From contig JAUDYN010000005.1 of assembly GCA_030407005.1 (NCBI GenBank), forward strand, positions 2,356,001 to 2,420,000: a stretch of 64,000 nt of DNA, written 5' to 3'. Source of the DNA: Desarmillaria ectypa. Its lineage: Eukaryota; Basidiomycota; Agaricomycetes; Agaricales; Physalacriaceae. The notes beneath the pieces are model-generated. The model saw only the letters and a program-made list of their open reading frames with translations, did no database searches and was not told where the DNA came from. The position numbers and the translations under genes are program-made. Below are positions 12,808 to 23,859 of this stretch, in pieces (position 1 is the first letter of the stretch; each line of letters begins with the position of its first letter).

Positions 12808-14674
12808 ATGCACCGCCTCTCCTCCACCGCACGTCTTTCTGCGCGAAAAATCAGTGGTGTTCGATACGCGCATAAAGATATCAAATTCAGTAACGAAGGG
12901 CGCGCCGCAATACTCAATGGTGTTAATATCCTCGCAAACGCTGTTAGCGTAACCCTGGGGCCCAAGGGTGCGTCTAAATCCACAGCCTTGTTGCGGCAGT
13001 GTTGATTTTGGTTGGTTGCAGGCCGCAACGTGATAATTGAACAGAGCTTTGGCGGCCCAAAGATCACAAAGGGTGAGTGATGGCCAGGATATACACACAG
13101 AGCGCTGATACGGTCATTAGATGGTGTTACAGTCGCTAAGGCTGTTACACTGCAGGACAAGTTCGAGAACCTAGGTGCCAGGTAAGTGTTCCGAGCATAT
13201 GTAGGGATGTAGTAAGCTAACGCTTTGCAGACTCGTTCAGGATGTTGCACAAAAGACCAATGAGATTGCTGGAGACGGAACGACAACTGCTACCGTGCTC
13301 GCGCGTGCCATCTATGCTGAGGGTGTCAAGAACGTTGCTGCTGGATGCAACCCAATGGACCTTCGCCGGGGCTCGCAGGCCGCTGTGGAAAAGGTCGTCG
13401 CATTCCTTGGAGATAAGACAAAGACGATCACAACGAGTGAAGAAATTGCCCAGGTCGCTACGATCAGTGCGAATGGCGACGTTCATGTCGGGAGCCTGAT
13501 TGCGCAAGCGATGGAAAAGGTCGGCAAGGAGGGTGTCATCACAGTCAAGGAGGGAAAGACGATCGAAGATGAGATTGAGATCACGGAGGGCATGCGGTTT
13601 GACCGGGGATTCATCAGTCCATATTTCATCACGGACGTCAAGGGCCAGAAATGTGAGATGGAGAAACCATTGATCCTGCTCAGCGAGGGCAAGATCAGCG
13701 TGCTTGCTGATATCCTGCCGTCTCTGGAGATTGCCGCTCGGGACAGACGGCCGTTGGTCATTATCGCTGAGGATGTCGATGGCGAGGCATTGGCGGCTTG
13801 TATTCTCAACAAACTACGCGGTCAACTGCAAGTCGTTGCAGTCAAGGCGCCCGGCTTTGGGGACAACCGCAAGAACATCCTTGGTGATCTGGCAGTTCTT
13901 ACTGGCGGTACTGTGTTCAGCAACGAGGTAGACATTAAGCTCGAGAATGCGTCGCGAGAGATGCTCGGTAGCTCCGGTAGCTTGACTGTAACCAAAGAGG
14001 ACACGATCGTTCTCAATGGCGAAGGCGAGGGTCGGGCAATTCAGGCGCGATGCGAGCAGATCCGAGGATTGATTGATGACAAGGGTACGAGCGACTATGA
14101 TCGTACACGTCTACAGGAGCGTCTCGCCAAGTTGAGCGGTGGTGTTGCTGTTATCAAGGTCGGCGGCAGTAGTGAGGTCGAAGTTGGAGAGAAGAAGGAC
14201 CGTTATGATGACGCTCTTAACGCGACCCGTGCTGCCGTTGAGGAGGGAATCCTTCCTGGTGGTGGTATTGCGCTCCTCAAGGCCTCGCAGATCCTAGATG
14301 GCGTCGCGACCGCCAACTTTGACCAAGAGCTAGGTGTCAGCATTATAAAACGCGCCCTCGCTGGACCAGCACGTGCAATCCTGTCGAACGCTGGTGAGGA
14401 GGCGAGTGTAATCGTTGGAAATGTGCTAGAGCGTTATGCTAGTGAAGACAAGTTCAGTTGGGGATACGATGCGAGCAAGGGCGAGTATGTTGACATGGTT
14501 AAGAGCGGCATTGTCGACCCGCTCAAGGTTGTACGCACGGCGCTGGTTGATGCATCCGGTGTCGCTAGCTTGCTGACGACCAGCGAGTGTTCTATTGTCG
14601 AGGCAGAAGTTGAAGAGAAGGGCGGCGCACCAATGGGTGGAATGGGCGGAATGGGCGGCATGGGGGGTTTCTAG
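12808..14674 (+). CDS. HSP60: Mitochondrial chaperonin HSP60 (group I, GroEL type)
   Basis: Forms the tetradecameric folding chamber of the mitochondrial matrix, working with HSP10 and ATP. Exons 12808-12967, 13022-13072, 13121-13181 and 13231-14674 give 571 residues. The N-terminus [20 protein letters not shown] is a basic, Arg/Ser-rich mitochondrial presequence ahead of [15 protein letters not shown]-site and family marks: [63 protein letters not shown]. The C-terminus ends in the typical GGM repeats and GGF. The Asp-Gly in ITKDG is formed across intron 2. The coding part is GC-rich and highly conserved. Confidence 0.98.
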
Positions 14675-14809
14675 GCCCTAAAAAAAATTACTAATATTGT
14701 ATTTCACCCCGCTCAATTTAATCTCGTCACATGATCTTGCGCCCTTGAATTTCGTTATACGTCACGTCACACCACCGACAACTTTTGACGACCAAGAAAA
14801 ACGAACGCG

Positions 14810-16659
14810 ATGCCCGCCCCAACATCGTCCCCCGGTTTGCTCTCACCAATTCCAGCACTGTACTTGTACCCTCTGAATGACTCATTTATACCGAAACATA
14901 TATCACTGCAGTCGAGGGTGAAGATTGGACGTCAGACGAATGCAAAAACGACACCTGGAGAGAGGAATGGCTACTTTGACAGCAAGGTCTTGAGTCGACA
15001 ACATGCTGAAGTATGGGAGGAGAATGGCAAGGTACATACACTACCGTCTACTAGACATGCGGCTGCTGACTTTGTGGCAGATTTACATTAAAGATGTCAA
15101 AAGTTCTAACGGGACCTTCATTAACGGCGAGCGACTCAGCCCTGAAGGCGTGGAAAGCGAGAATTTCGAGTTGAAGAGCGACGACATTGTCGAGTTTGGA
15201 ATCGATATTGTCGGCGAGGACAACAAAACAATCGTGCATCACAAAGTAGCTGCCCGGGTCGTGTGCGTGTATACGGAGCAGGATGCGATGGTTGCCGCAC
15301 GGTCGGAGCAGGCATCACATTCACTAGGGCCCTCTCCGATATCTTCATTTAACCCTCCCGCACCCCCTGGACCTGTGCCAGGACGACGACCCGGCGGGCT
15401 ACAAGCCATGGGAATGGGTGGAATGGGCGGGAGTATGCGACCACCCGGGAAAAGTGGTCTGACCTTCGAGCATATTTTGAGCAGATTGCAAGGGGAGCTT
15501 CAGAAGAGCCGGGAAACCGGGGCAGAGCTAGGGGCGCTGACAGGTGCCATGGGGGACATTGGAGAGGTGTTGGGCGGCGGGGCGGGAAGTGCAATGCCGG
15601 TAAATGGAGCTCTACCACCGGTCCGACCTCCAGTACAGGTGGTCGAGGAGCGAGTAGAAGAGAAGGAGAAGGAGAAAAAGCGGGAAGATGAGGGTGCAGC
15701 AGTCATGGGTGAGGTACAGAAGCAGCTGGCTGACACCCAGCACGCTTTGGATGTCCATGTCGAGAAGGTCAGGGAACTGGAAGAAAAACTGAAGGAGCAG
15801 GAAAATATGTGGCGGGAGATTCGTAGTATGATTGTCGATGGCATGGCCAAACGAAGCGAGGTAATTCTCACGACCTGCTTCCATATGTTTTGTCTAATAT
15901 TCTTAGGTCGACGACGATGAAGATGATACACAAAGCGTTGCTACGATTATGGAACGAGAACTGGAAACGGTCGAAGAGGTTGACGAGCGTGAAGAAGACG
16001 AGCCACCACAGGAGCGAGTTCGCCCCAAGACGCCGGAACCAGGCATGATGGACACAACGAATACAAGACATGATTGGGCCTCCGTTATTGACGAGCTCAG
16101 CCTCAAAGTAGGACGGTTAACAGACCAACTAGCCGGTACACTCGAAAGCGCGGGCGTACTACGGGCCCAGCATGAAGCCGCACAAGACGTTATCCGTGGT
16201 CTTGAGCAGAAGGTTGAGCGACTCGAGGGCCTACTCACCGAACGGGATAACGAGCGGGAAGAGCGGGAACGTGAACGTGCTGGTCGGTGGGAGGATATAA
16301 TACGTCGAGTAGAGGAGATCGAGCGACGACAGAAGGAAGAGAAGAAACCAGAGGCAGAGGTCGTCAAAGTCTTCCAGAGTGACGGGCCACCGAGTCCTCG
16401 AAGTCTTAGCAGTGATTCCGATGGACATGACGGCGGGGGCAGCGGGAGACCGAGAAGGCGGGGGCGACGGGGGCGAAGTATGAGCGTTCCGCCACCAAAT
16501 GATAAGGATGTGGATGAGGACGGATACGTGAAGGTGGAGGATCAGCCAAAAAAACAAAAATTCAAGGAGGCCAAGGGAAGGCAGGAGATGTTGACTGCCT
16601 TTGGTATGATTGTGGTTGGGCTGGCGGTCGCTGGTGTGGTTTGGAAAGTCAAGGAGTAG
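14810..16659 (+). CDS. FHA-domain, coiled-coil, tail-anchored protein (STRIPAK SLMAP/Far9-Far10 type)
   Basis: Probable STRIPAK phosphatase-kinase complex subunit on nuclear envelope/ER or mitochondrial membranes. Exons 14810-15031, 15081-15860 and 15907-16659 give 584 residues. N-terminal FHA domain, about residues 25-125: LYPLNDSFIPKHI, KIGRQTNA, VLSRQHAEVWEENGK and SSNGTFINGERL (the Arg, Ser-Arg-x-His and Ser-Asn-Gly phosphopeptide residues are all present). Then a Gly/Pro-rich linker, an acidic coiled coil (EKEKEKKREDEG onward), a second long Glu/Arg coiled coil, an Arg-rich patch (RPRRRGRRGR) and a single C-terminal helix (LTAFGMIVVGLAVAGVVWKV). FHA plus coiled coil plus tail anchor is the SLMAP/Far9/Far10 architecture. 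The start lies only 135 bp after the HSP60 stop. Confidence 0.88.
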
Positions 16660-17162
16660 ACGCCCACTGGGAATACTTTCACTTCTGGTATTTATTATTT
16701 ATGTTATGCACATTACTGCCACCATACCTTAATCTTTCACTTTGACGAATTTGCCTTCAAGTTCCAGCAATCAGTGGTACGCGGCGCTGAACATTCAGAT
16801 GCGGTACTGTACCCCGGAAAGCTGAAGCATCTAAGACTTACGCCAGTTGCGACCACAGAAAGAATCGAGGTATGTGAGCTAGTTTGTCTGAGAGCATTCA
16901 TGCTAATGAGAACGATAGCATTTTTCCCTTGTTGATATCGCTTTCTTTTTGCCGGATGTGCTATCATCACAATCATGGACAACAACTCCAATTCTTTCAC
17001 CAATGAAAACGTTTTTTTCTCTCCTTAAACCATATAAAGATTACTCGCTCACCGCGTATCGAGAGGCTCTTACAGCACAACTCCCCTTCTACAGAAGACA
17101 ACGGGCACGCCCTTGACATTCTCTCACCGAGTCGCCAGTTACTCTTGAGCCTTTCCGGCATC
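16660..17162. other. Intergenic region between FHA gene and F-box relic
   Basis: About 500 bp; short frames only, nothing recognised. Confidence 0.5.
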
Positions 17163-18390
17163 ATGAAACAGACAGGACGGGATATTCTTGGCTCTATATT
17201 CCAAAAAGAATCTCAAGTGGAAAAGATTGGCTTCGAGGCAGGAGCCATCATCCATCCCATCCGAACCATACTAGATAATATCCTTCGGAAATTTTTTATA
17301 TACTGTGTTGATGACCTGCCTGCTGTATTTTACAGCAGGGTACCTCTTAACTGCATGGAACCGAGGAGCTTTCCGTGGACATCCCACGTCTGCCGGCATT
17401 GGGGAAGCATAGCTTTGGAAACCAGAGATCTATGGTTAGCCCGTCAGGGTTATCCTATACTTTCATAGTGGTGCCTCAAGTCAGGATATGCTCCGTCGTT
17501 ACCTAGTACGAAGTCGTAGCCATAGTCTTTCGGTCTGCATATACTGCAAGGAGATCTCTCTGTCATCTGACACCAATCCTCCTCCTGCACCTTTTACTCT
17601 TGGTCGCACCCCACATTCAATATCTCACGGTAGTCGACCCCTTCAGATTCTTTGAAACAGGCTTCACTGTGTTCAGAGGATCCTTCGATCAATTGTAATT
17701 CTTGCGGCTGGGGCGTGGCAATCGTTTGCCAACAAGCCACCTGAACTCATCATGATTTTCGATGACGCCGTGGTGAAAGCATTCGGGACGGTCCGCCGTC
17801 TGGAATACTTGATGATTACTTCTCTTAAAGTAGGTCCACACCATTTCAGCCTTCTACCCTTACAGACATCTGCATTTCGACATTTTGACCCGACAACAAT
17901 CGACCTCCAGACATTGTCTCTGCAGCATGTACTTTATTTAGAAGACCTGTATTTCAAGATTGGCCACGAATGCCAAATAGTGGGGGTCATCACGTTGCTG
18001 CCTCTGTACACGTTGTCAATAATTGAAGACACCACCTACAGCAGAGGCGCACTAGTGAGAAGCCTGTCTTGCCTTGCGGTACCAGCTCTGCAAAGGCTCC
18101 ACTTGCTATTTCGCGGCGCACATCAACTTGAATTCCCTACCGCGATCCAAACTACGCTGACATTTTTATCAGTGCGAAGTTATTCACAGTCGCAGAGGAG
18201 TCTTAATCAAGAGGACTGCGCATCTTTCTTAGAATTCCTACACGGGTTACCCAATATTCATCACCTCGTATTTATGGAAAATTCCTTGGGTATATTTCTA
18301 CCAAGTTTTGATTTTGAAGATGTCATCCGAGTCAACACAGCATCTTCTTCCACATTTGCAGAACATCAATCTACACTGTGGCACGTATAA
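17163..18390 (+). pseudogene. Decayed F-box/LRR-type gene
   Basis: F-box proteins are SCF ubiquitin-ligase substrate receptors and are hugely expanded in mushrooms. The first frame (17163-17468) contains PRSFPWTSHVCRHWGSIALE, the end of a typical Agaricomycete F-box. A second frame continues from 17488 (MLRRYLVRSRSHSLSV) to 18390 with leucine-rich blocks such as TVRRLEYLMITSLKV and FLEFLHGLPNIHHLVF. The two can be joined in frame only by removing 34 nt (gttagc to catag, about 17434-17467), unusually short for an intron. A TGA at 17653-17655 also interrupts the second frame, with no phase-compatible intron that I could find. I therefore call it a pseudogene; a very unusual splice pattern or an assembly error is the alternative. 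Confidence 0.55.
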
Positions 18391-21300
18391 CGATAATGAC
18401 ATAGTATCTGTCACCGAGTCTCGTCCATTCAGGAGAGCCTGCCCCAGTGCAGCTCGTTGATAACTACCTGTAGCCGGATACACCTCTGACAAATGTAGCC
18501 GTTACCGTGCTATGGGTTTGAACGTTTTAACAGTACTACTTGAAGGTCAGTAAATGATATCGATATATCTTGACTTCGAAATGCTCTAATCCTTTTTCGG
18601 ATTTTAGATGATGTACAGTCATACGAGTTCTAGTAAACAAGTCAATCCAAAAGAACAGTAAGAATAAACTAGTCAGTTTGATTGAAATTATATGCCGGAT
18701 ACCAGTTAAATGGTGTTGATGTGGGTAGTTGGACGTTGTCAACTCTGGATGGAATTCTTATCATAGTCGGCACCGGGCAGCAAAGCACTGTCAGTACAAA
18801 TTGAGATTGGGTACAGTATATATTAGCAGTGTAGAACGAGTCCAAAAATCTACTAGTGAGCGGAGTCTCTGACATCCTCCGAGATGTCCAGCCTCATTTT
18901 GATTTGTGCTACAACCCGGCGTCCGAATGAACGCGAAATGATATTTTGACCAGTTCAACATCAATGACCCTCAGGGAGCCACAATCAAATTTGATCACGC
19001 TGAATCTATGCTCTCTCCCCTTCATCGACATGTACGCATGCAAGATTGCGGGACGAAGACCGCCGAAAATGTTTCCCAAGAAACCCGATGACTCCAAGCT
19101 TTCCCTTTACACCACCGCGTCACAAAAATTCGCTCTCCACCAGCCAAGTTGAGCCCCTCGTCTCGCTGATCTCTCCGAAATACGAGTTCGTGTACTTCTG
19201 CCCAATCCGACACGCAATACCAAGCCTCCTGTGGTAGCCAGACGACTTGGATGATGTTCCACGAAATACCATGTGAGACGTTTCACTTTTCTGGATTGGG
19301 GGGCTTCTTAAAAAGCTAGGATAATAGAACAAGAAGGTAATCTCAACAGTCTCGGAAGGCCAGTATGGTAAGAGCGCTGAACTCGAAGGCTGGTATATCG
19401 ATAGATCAACTGAAAGAAGTCACATTGGTAATGGAAAGGAAAGAAAGAGGAAACATGTTCTAAGACTCACCAACTCAAAATTTCTAGCAGCAACTCATTA
19501 GTGGCGAAGTGAACATGTTATTGGCTGAAACGGCGATCGGATTGACGAGGGACAAGGTGAAGCCGAAACCTCGCAGTCTGGTACCTGCGGCCTAAGCTCG
19601 AAGTTTGGAGTCGCAGATAATTCAAAAGAGTAGCTTGAAATCCACCAGATGATCTTTTCATCAAATAACGCTGATATAAGTACAATGAGTACCTATGTAA
19701 ATGCGCGGCATGTAAAATCCCTGGTTAGTAGGTGGCGATGATCAGCGAGGTAGACTTCGAATGATCGCAATAGACGAGAACTACCGACACATCATCTGGG
19801 CGAACGACAGGAATATTTGAGCGATACCACCCCAGCAAATGCAAGGCCGAGCTGTGCGCTGGGTTATTGGAACGAAGCCGAGAGTCAAGTCTGTCCAGTG
19901 GTGCGAATCGACGCATAGATGCGGCGATACGAGACCGTCCCACGGCGCGATCATCAACCTTGAAGATCAAAACTGGCAAATTGGCTTTCAGAGGCATTGT
20001 TGATAACTGTGCCAGAGGGAAAGACAATGGACTAAGAGAGGGGTAGATAGAGTCAGAGATATTTAGCCGAGACGAGCTTGCCAGTGAAAGTTACGTGACG
20101 AGTTTGAGGCTGGGTTTGGATGTGGGTTCAGCGGCAGCCGACATCAAAGAAACCTTCGACACACCAAGCCGTAAGACGGTCAAGACCCAAGGCACCATTC
20201 TTTGGACCACACAGAAGGACCGAGACATCAACGACCTACATGGAGAAAAAAATCAGATTCAGGGCGCGGCAGAGAATCATACGAGTAAGAGCGGCTGACC
20301 AGTAGGTCTTCTCGTCTTTTCAAGCAAACGGGGCCATAACACCGCTTTCGTTTTCAGGTCAAAGGAACCGGTAGCTGTCTGATTTGGAAGGGATTTTTTC
20401 AGATATACAATGAGTTTCATGGACGACACCGATACCCCCGGGTCATTTTGCATAACATCGAAGCCGGCTCTTCAAGGCGGTGTATAGGTATCCTGCGAAC
20501 GATATCCACTGGGGCCCCGGCTGAGACAGACGAGGCTCGTCTAGCCTAGTAGGAACTTCAAGGGTCCGGGGTACAAAGACCACCGTTTTCTAAGTGGAGG
20601 ATCCCCAGGTCGTCGATGTGTAAAAGAGTTCGAGGGCATCTCTTTCATATGTACTTCAGATCGCAGTATGGTAGAACCTTAGGCATAGAAAAGTTTACGT
20701 TCAATGCCTCGACTGGAATAATACAGTCACTGATAGGGACCTGGAGAGCCCATCAGCTCTAAGCTCATTGGTCACTGAGTCGCATACCTTCATTTCTTAT
20801 CTGGGCATAATCGACGTGGGAGTAAGTGTAAGCCTGCGCCGCGAGGCAGTATTCCAGAATCCGTTACGGCCCGAATCTTGCTATTGTAAGGTCAATACTC
20901 AGCGGCGAACCAGTAAGAAGGCAGGTCGCAGGTCCTCGAGGACCTTTCTCAGGTTCAGGTCAAGTTACCCGTCACTGATACGGCCTCCTCCTCCGTTGAG
21001 CTGAAAAGGAAGTCTTGATGACAAACTAAGGGCTAAGTTTAATTCTTGTGCATCTCATTGTCGTGTTGGTAACCTGTATGATTCCTGCCTGTCATCAAGA
21101 AATTTCAGGGACAATGCAGTTCATTGCTCTCATTACCTCCGTCGGACATCCGCGTCGGCTATTACGGGCAATCCGAGGTCTGTTCTGTCCTCGGAATTAG
21201 AGCCAGATTTCTGTGCAATGGTAGCGAAAGGCAAGAATACCACTGGATAAAACTGTTGTGCCGGGAGGAATGTTCTTGGCTCTTGATGTCTTCGGATTGA

Positions 21301-22062
21301 GTCTAACAGCGATAACGAGGCTGTCGGCGAGTTCCTGGATTCCCCTTGGGCATGAACCAGCCGCAGCCAACATCTTTTCTCTTGATGCAGTTCTTTGGCG
21401 CATTGTCCTGTACAAGGGCATGTCGGCTGATATCTTCACCCTTGGCAGGCAATCTATTCGTATCCAATGACGCGTTCGTCGGGCGATCCGTTTTTCTTTG
21501 CGACGATCGGATAGAAGTGAACATATACATTCAGAGTGATTTGCCGCTTTGGTATAATGCTTGGGTACCTTCGAATTCGATCCAGAAAGGTGTTGACAGA
21601 CATGAAGGCTAGGAACTGATGTGAACAACAACGTGAATGCGTGTTTGCAATCGGGTTTCTCCCATGAATTCGTGGTTTCCATCATGTGCTAGTAAAAGAA
21701 GATATGGTCGGTTGCTGCTTGGTTGTTGGCTGGCGACTTCGGGTTGATGCGAGGTTGTGTTCGGGTGCCATGAAGCATAATAATTATAAGCATGCTCCGT
21801 AGTCAGGTCTCATGCTGAACGATATCTCCATATCCACGACGTGCAGTTACATCTGATGCGATGCGGTTGATGCACATGGACTTGCACATAGGGTCCAGAC
21901 GCTGGGATATCGAGCAGCAGAGATATTGGCCTTGTACGTACAACAATTGTCACACTAGAAACACATGAAACACAGCACAAACACAGTTAGACAAACAGCA
22001 TGTAACAGAGAAACAGAAACAGAAATAACAGATAGAGGAAGAGGGAGGAGAAGAATAGTTCA
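18391..22062. other. Gene-poor region of 3.7 kb
   Basis: Many frames of 60-160 codons on both strands, none recognised. The longest is 21197-21685 on the minus strand (162 codons, basic, no domain I know). A minus-strand frame at 19725-20027 and frames around 19020-19330 are also open but could not be assembled into a protein. The right edge (21960-22062) is A-rich low-complexity sequence just beyond the GATA gene stop. No terminal repeats, transposase or polymerase motifs were seen. Confidence 0.4.
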
Positions 22063-23859
22063 TCAGCCTCTTGCTTCGGCTGCATCTACAGCTTCAAGCA
22101 GATCATCTACGACGCTCTCTTCAGGCTCCCCCGACTCCGCAGCAACAGCATCCTCGCTTTTCGCTCGTTCCTTATCTGCCTTATCTGACTTATCAAGCCC
22201 CACCGCTCGAACCTGGGCCTCTCGCGTGTCGATATCACCATCAGCGTCGATCTCGTCGACCTCGCCGTCAGCATCGGCATCGGCATCGCTTTCCTTGCCG
22301 GAGCCGTTAGAGTGAGAAGGAGTAATGCGGCGTACAGAAGGCGTATCGCGCTCGACGGCGATGGGAGGCAAGGAAGGAACGATGATGGTGTCGGAGCGAT
22401 GCACGCTGGAAGGGGATGCACGATGGACAGTTGGAGAGTGATGAACAGACGAGGAAGAAGAGGAAGAAGGTCGTGGCATGGGATTGGAAGGGTGTGAAGG
22501 CGATGGTGAAGGGTGCAGCTGAGGCTGGGGAAGGTTGTTTCGCGCGAGTTGAGGGTTGAGGGTTTGGGAAGCTCCAAGGGTGCCCCGTCGTTCGAAACGT
22601 TTCATTTTTTTGCGACATCTAGCGGTCATAGTTAATGAAATGAGAATGCACTGTTGACTAGAAAGACATACCGGTCACATACGGTTCCAGGGCCCATTGG
22701 CCCGGGACCCCATTTCTCGACACATTTGTCTTCTTTGTAGCGGCCTGGCTGACCGCAGCTACGACATATTCTCTGACCTTGCTCATTGGTTGGCGGATAG
22801 ATCTTCTGTTCGACGCCTACAGTGATAGAAGGATGTGCTGAGAGAGAGGCTGGATGGGAAGAAAGATGCGAGGAATGGGTGAGTGGTTGTTGAGTTTCAA
22901 GGATCTGACTGCCGGGATTGTACTTGCCCTTCTTAGTAGGTGCGCCAGTGACGACTGGAGCAAAGACATGCGTCTGATACTGCTGTTGCGGGAGAACACC
23001 ATCGGGAACGAGCTTTCCGGTGCCGGCACCGTTTCGGCGAGGCGGGGGGTGCGTGTACATGGCGCTTTCGTCGCGGTCAGCAGCCTGCAAGATCATCTCA
23101 TCGATAGATGAATGTGATGACGAGCGAGAGTGAGACCGGTGCGGATGCTAACGGAAGGGGTCAGGCATAGAGCGGGACATCCCGGAAGACGCTCACAGAT
23201 TCATGCCGGCTCTTCTTTGCAGCATGTCCCCCCATTTCCATGCTGTCTGACCTAGGTCGGACTCTCCCGCCGGCTGGCGTCTGCTGGCCCTTGCGAAGCA
23301 TATGAGTGCCTACGGGCGGCAGCATGCCCTGGCTGGAGTAGAGCTTATCTTCACCGCCAGCGATATCACTGATAGAGGGTACAGGGATGACAGGAAGCTC
23401 GCGAATGAGAGCGCCGCCACCGACGCCCTTGCTGACGATGTCGACGCTCCTGTCGAGGGCGACTCGCGCGTCCTTGCTGTGGGCATCGAGGACAGAGAGG
23501 TAATCCCGTAGCTGGAACCAGAGATCGGTAATCGCTACTCTTCGTGCCATCTCCTCATCTCTGAGACATTCTGCGCTATATGCACGTTGCTCGAGGCCCC
23601 GTATCTTGTCGTGAAGATCCTGAGACGAGCCACTGGGCGAAGCAGCGTCAAAAGCCTCTGCAAGACTTTTCCAGTGATCTGCGCGTCGCTTTTCCTCTGC
23701 AAGTGAGTGGCGTAAAGCTTCGATTTCCTTGTAGCTTTCTGCGAGAAGGCCTGCTATCTGACTGCGAGAAGAGGGCTGAGCATCTGTACGGTCGCGGTCG
23801 CGGTCACGGGTAACGATATGATTAGTAGAAGGAAGGGAGGGAGGCGGAGGAGGGGACAT
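22063..23859 (-). CDS. GATA-like zinc finger protein with coiled coil
   Basis: Probable DNA-binding regulator. Exons 23859-23197, 23147-22672 and 22618-22063 give 564 residues. The N-terminus is Pro/Arg-rich; a coiled coil follows (EIEALRHSLAEEKRRADHWK). The finger sits at about residues 349-381: CRSCGQPGRYKEDKC, then KWGPGPMGPGTVCDRC and RKKMKRFERRG. The GPxGPGTVCDRC end matches the GATA signature, but 25 residues separate the two Cys pairs instead of the usual 17-20. The last intron splits the codon just before the fourth cysteine. The C-terminal third is Ser/Pro-rich, then strongly acidic (Asp-Ala repeats). An in-frame GTG codon upstream of 23859 is not taken as the start, because the ATG there begins MSPPPPPSLP. 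Confidence 0.8.

Noticed and set aside
12804..13286. Long minus-strand frame opposite the HSP60 5' exons
   Set aside because: Shadow frame of conserved HSP60 coding sequence and introns; no protein family resemblance.
14640..14674. Short GGAATGGGC tandem repeat
   Set aside because: It encodes the normal Gly-Gly-Met tail of HSP60.
15500..15931. Ser-rich minus-strand frame opposite the FHA gene
   Set aside because: Antisense of the Glu/Lys coiled coil, which always yields Ser/Leu-rich shadow frames.
21197..21685. 162-codon minus-strand frame
   Set aside because: No recognisable domain, no consistent splice partner and unusual composition; not called as a gene.
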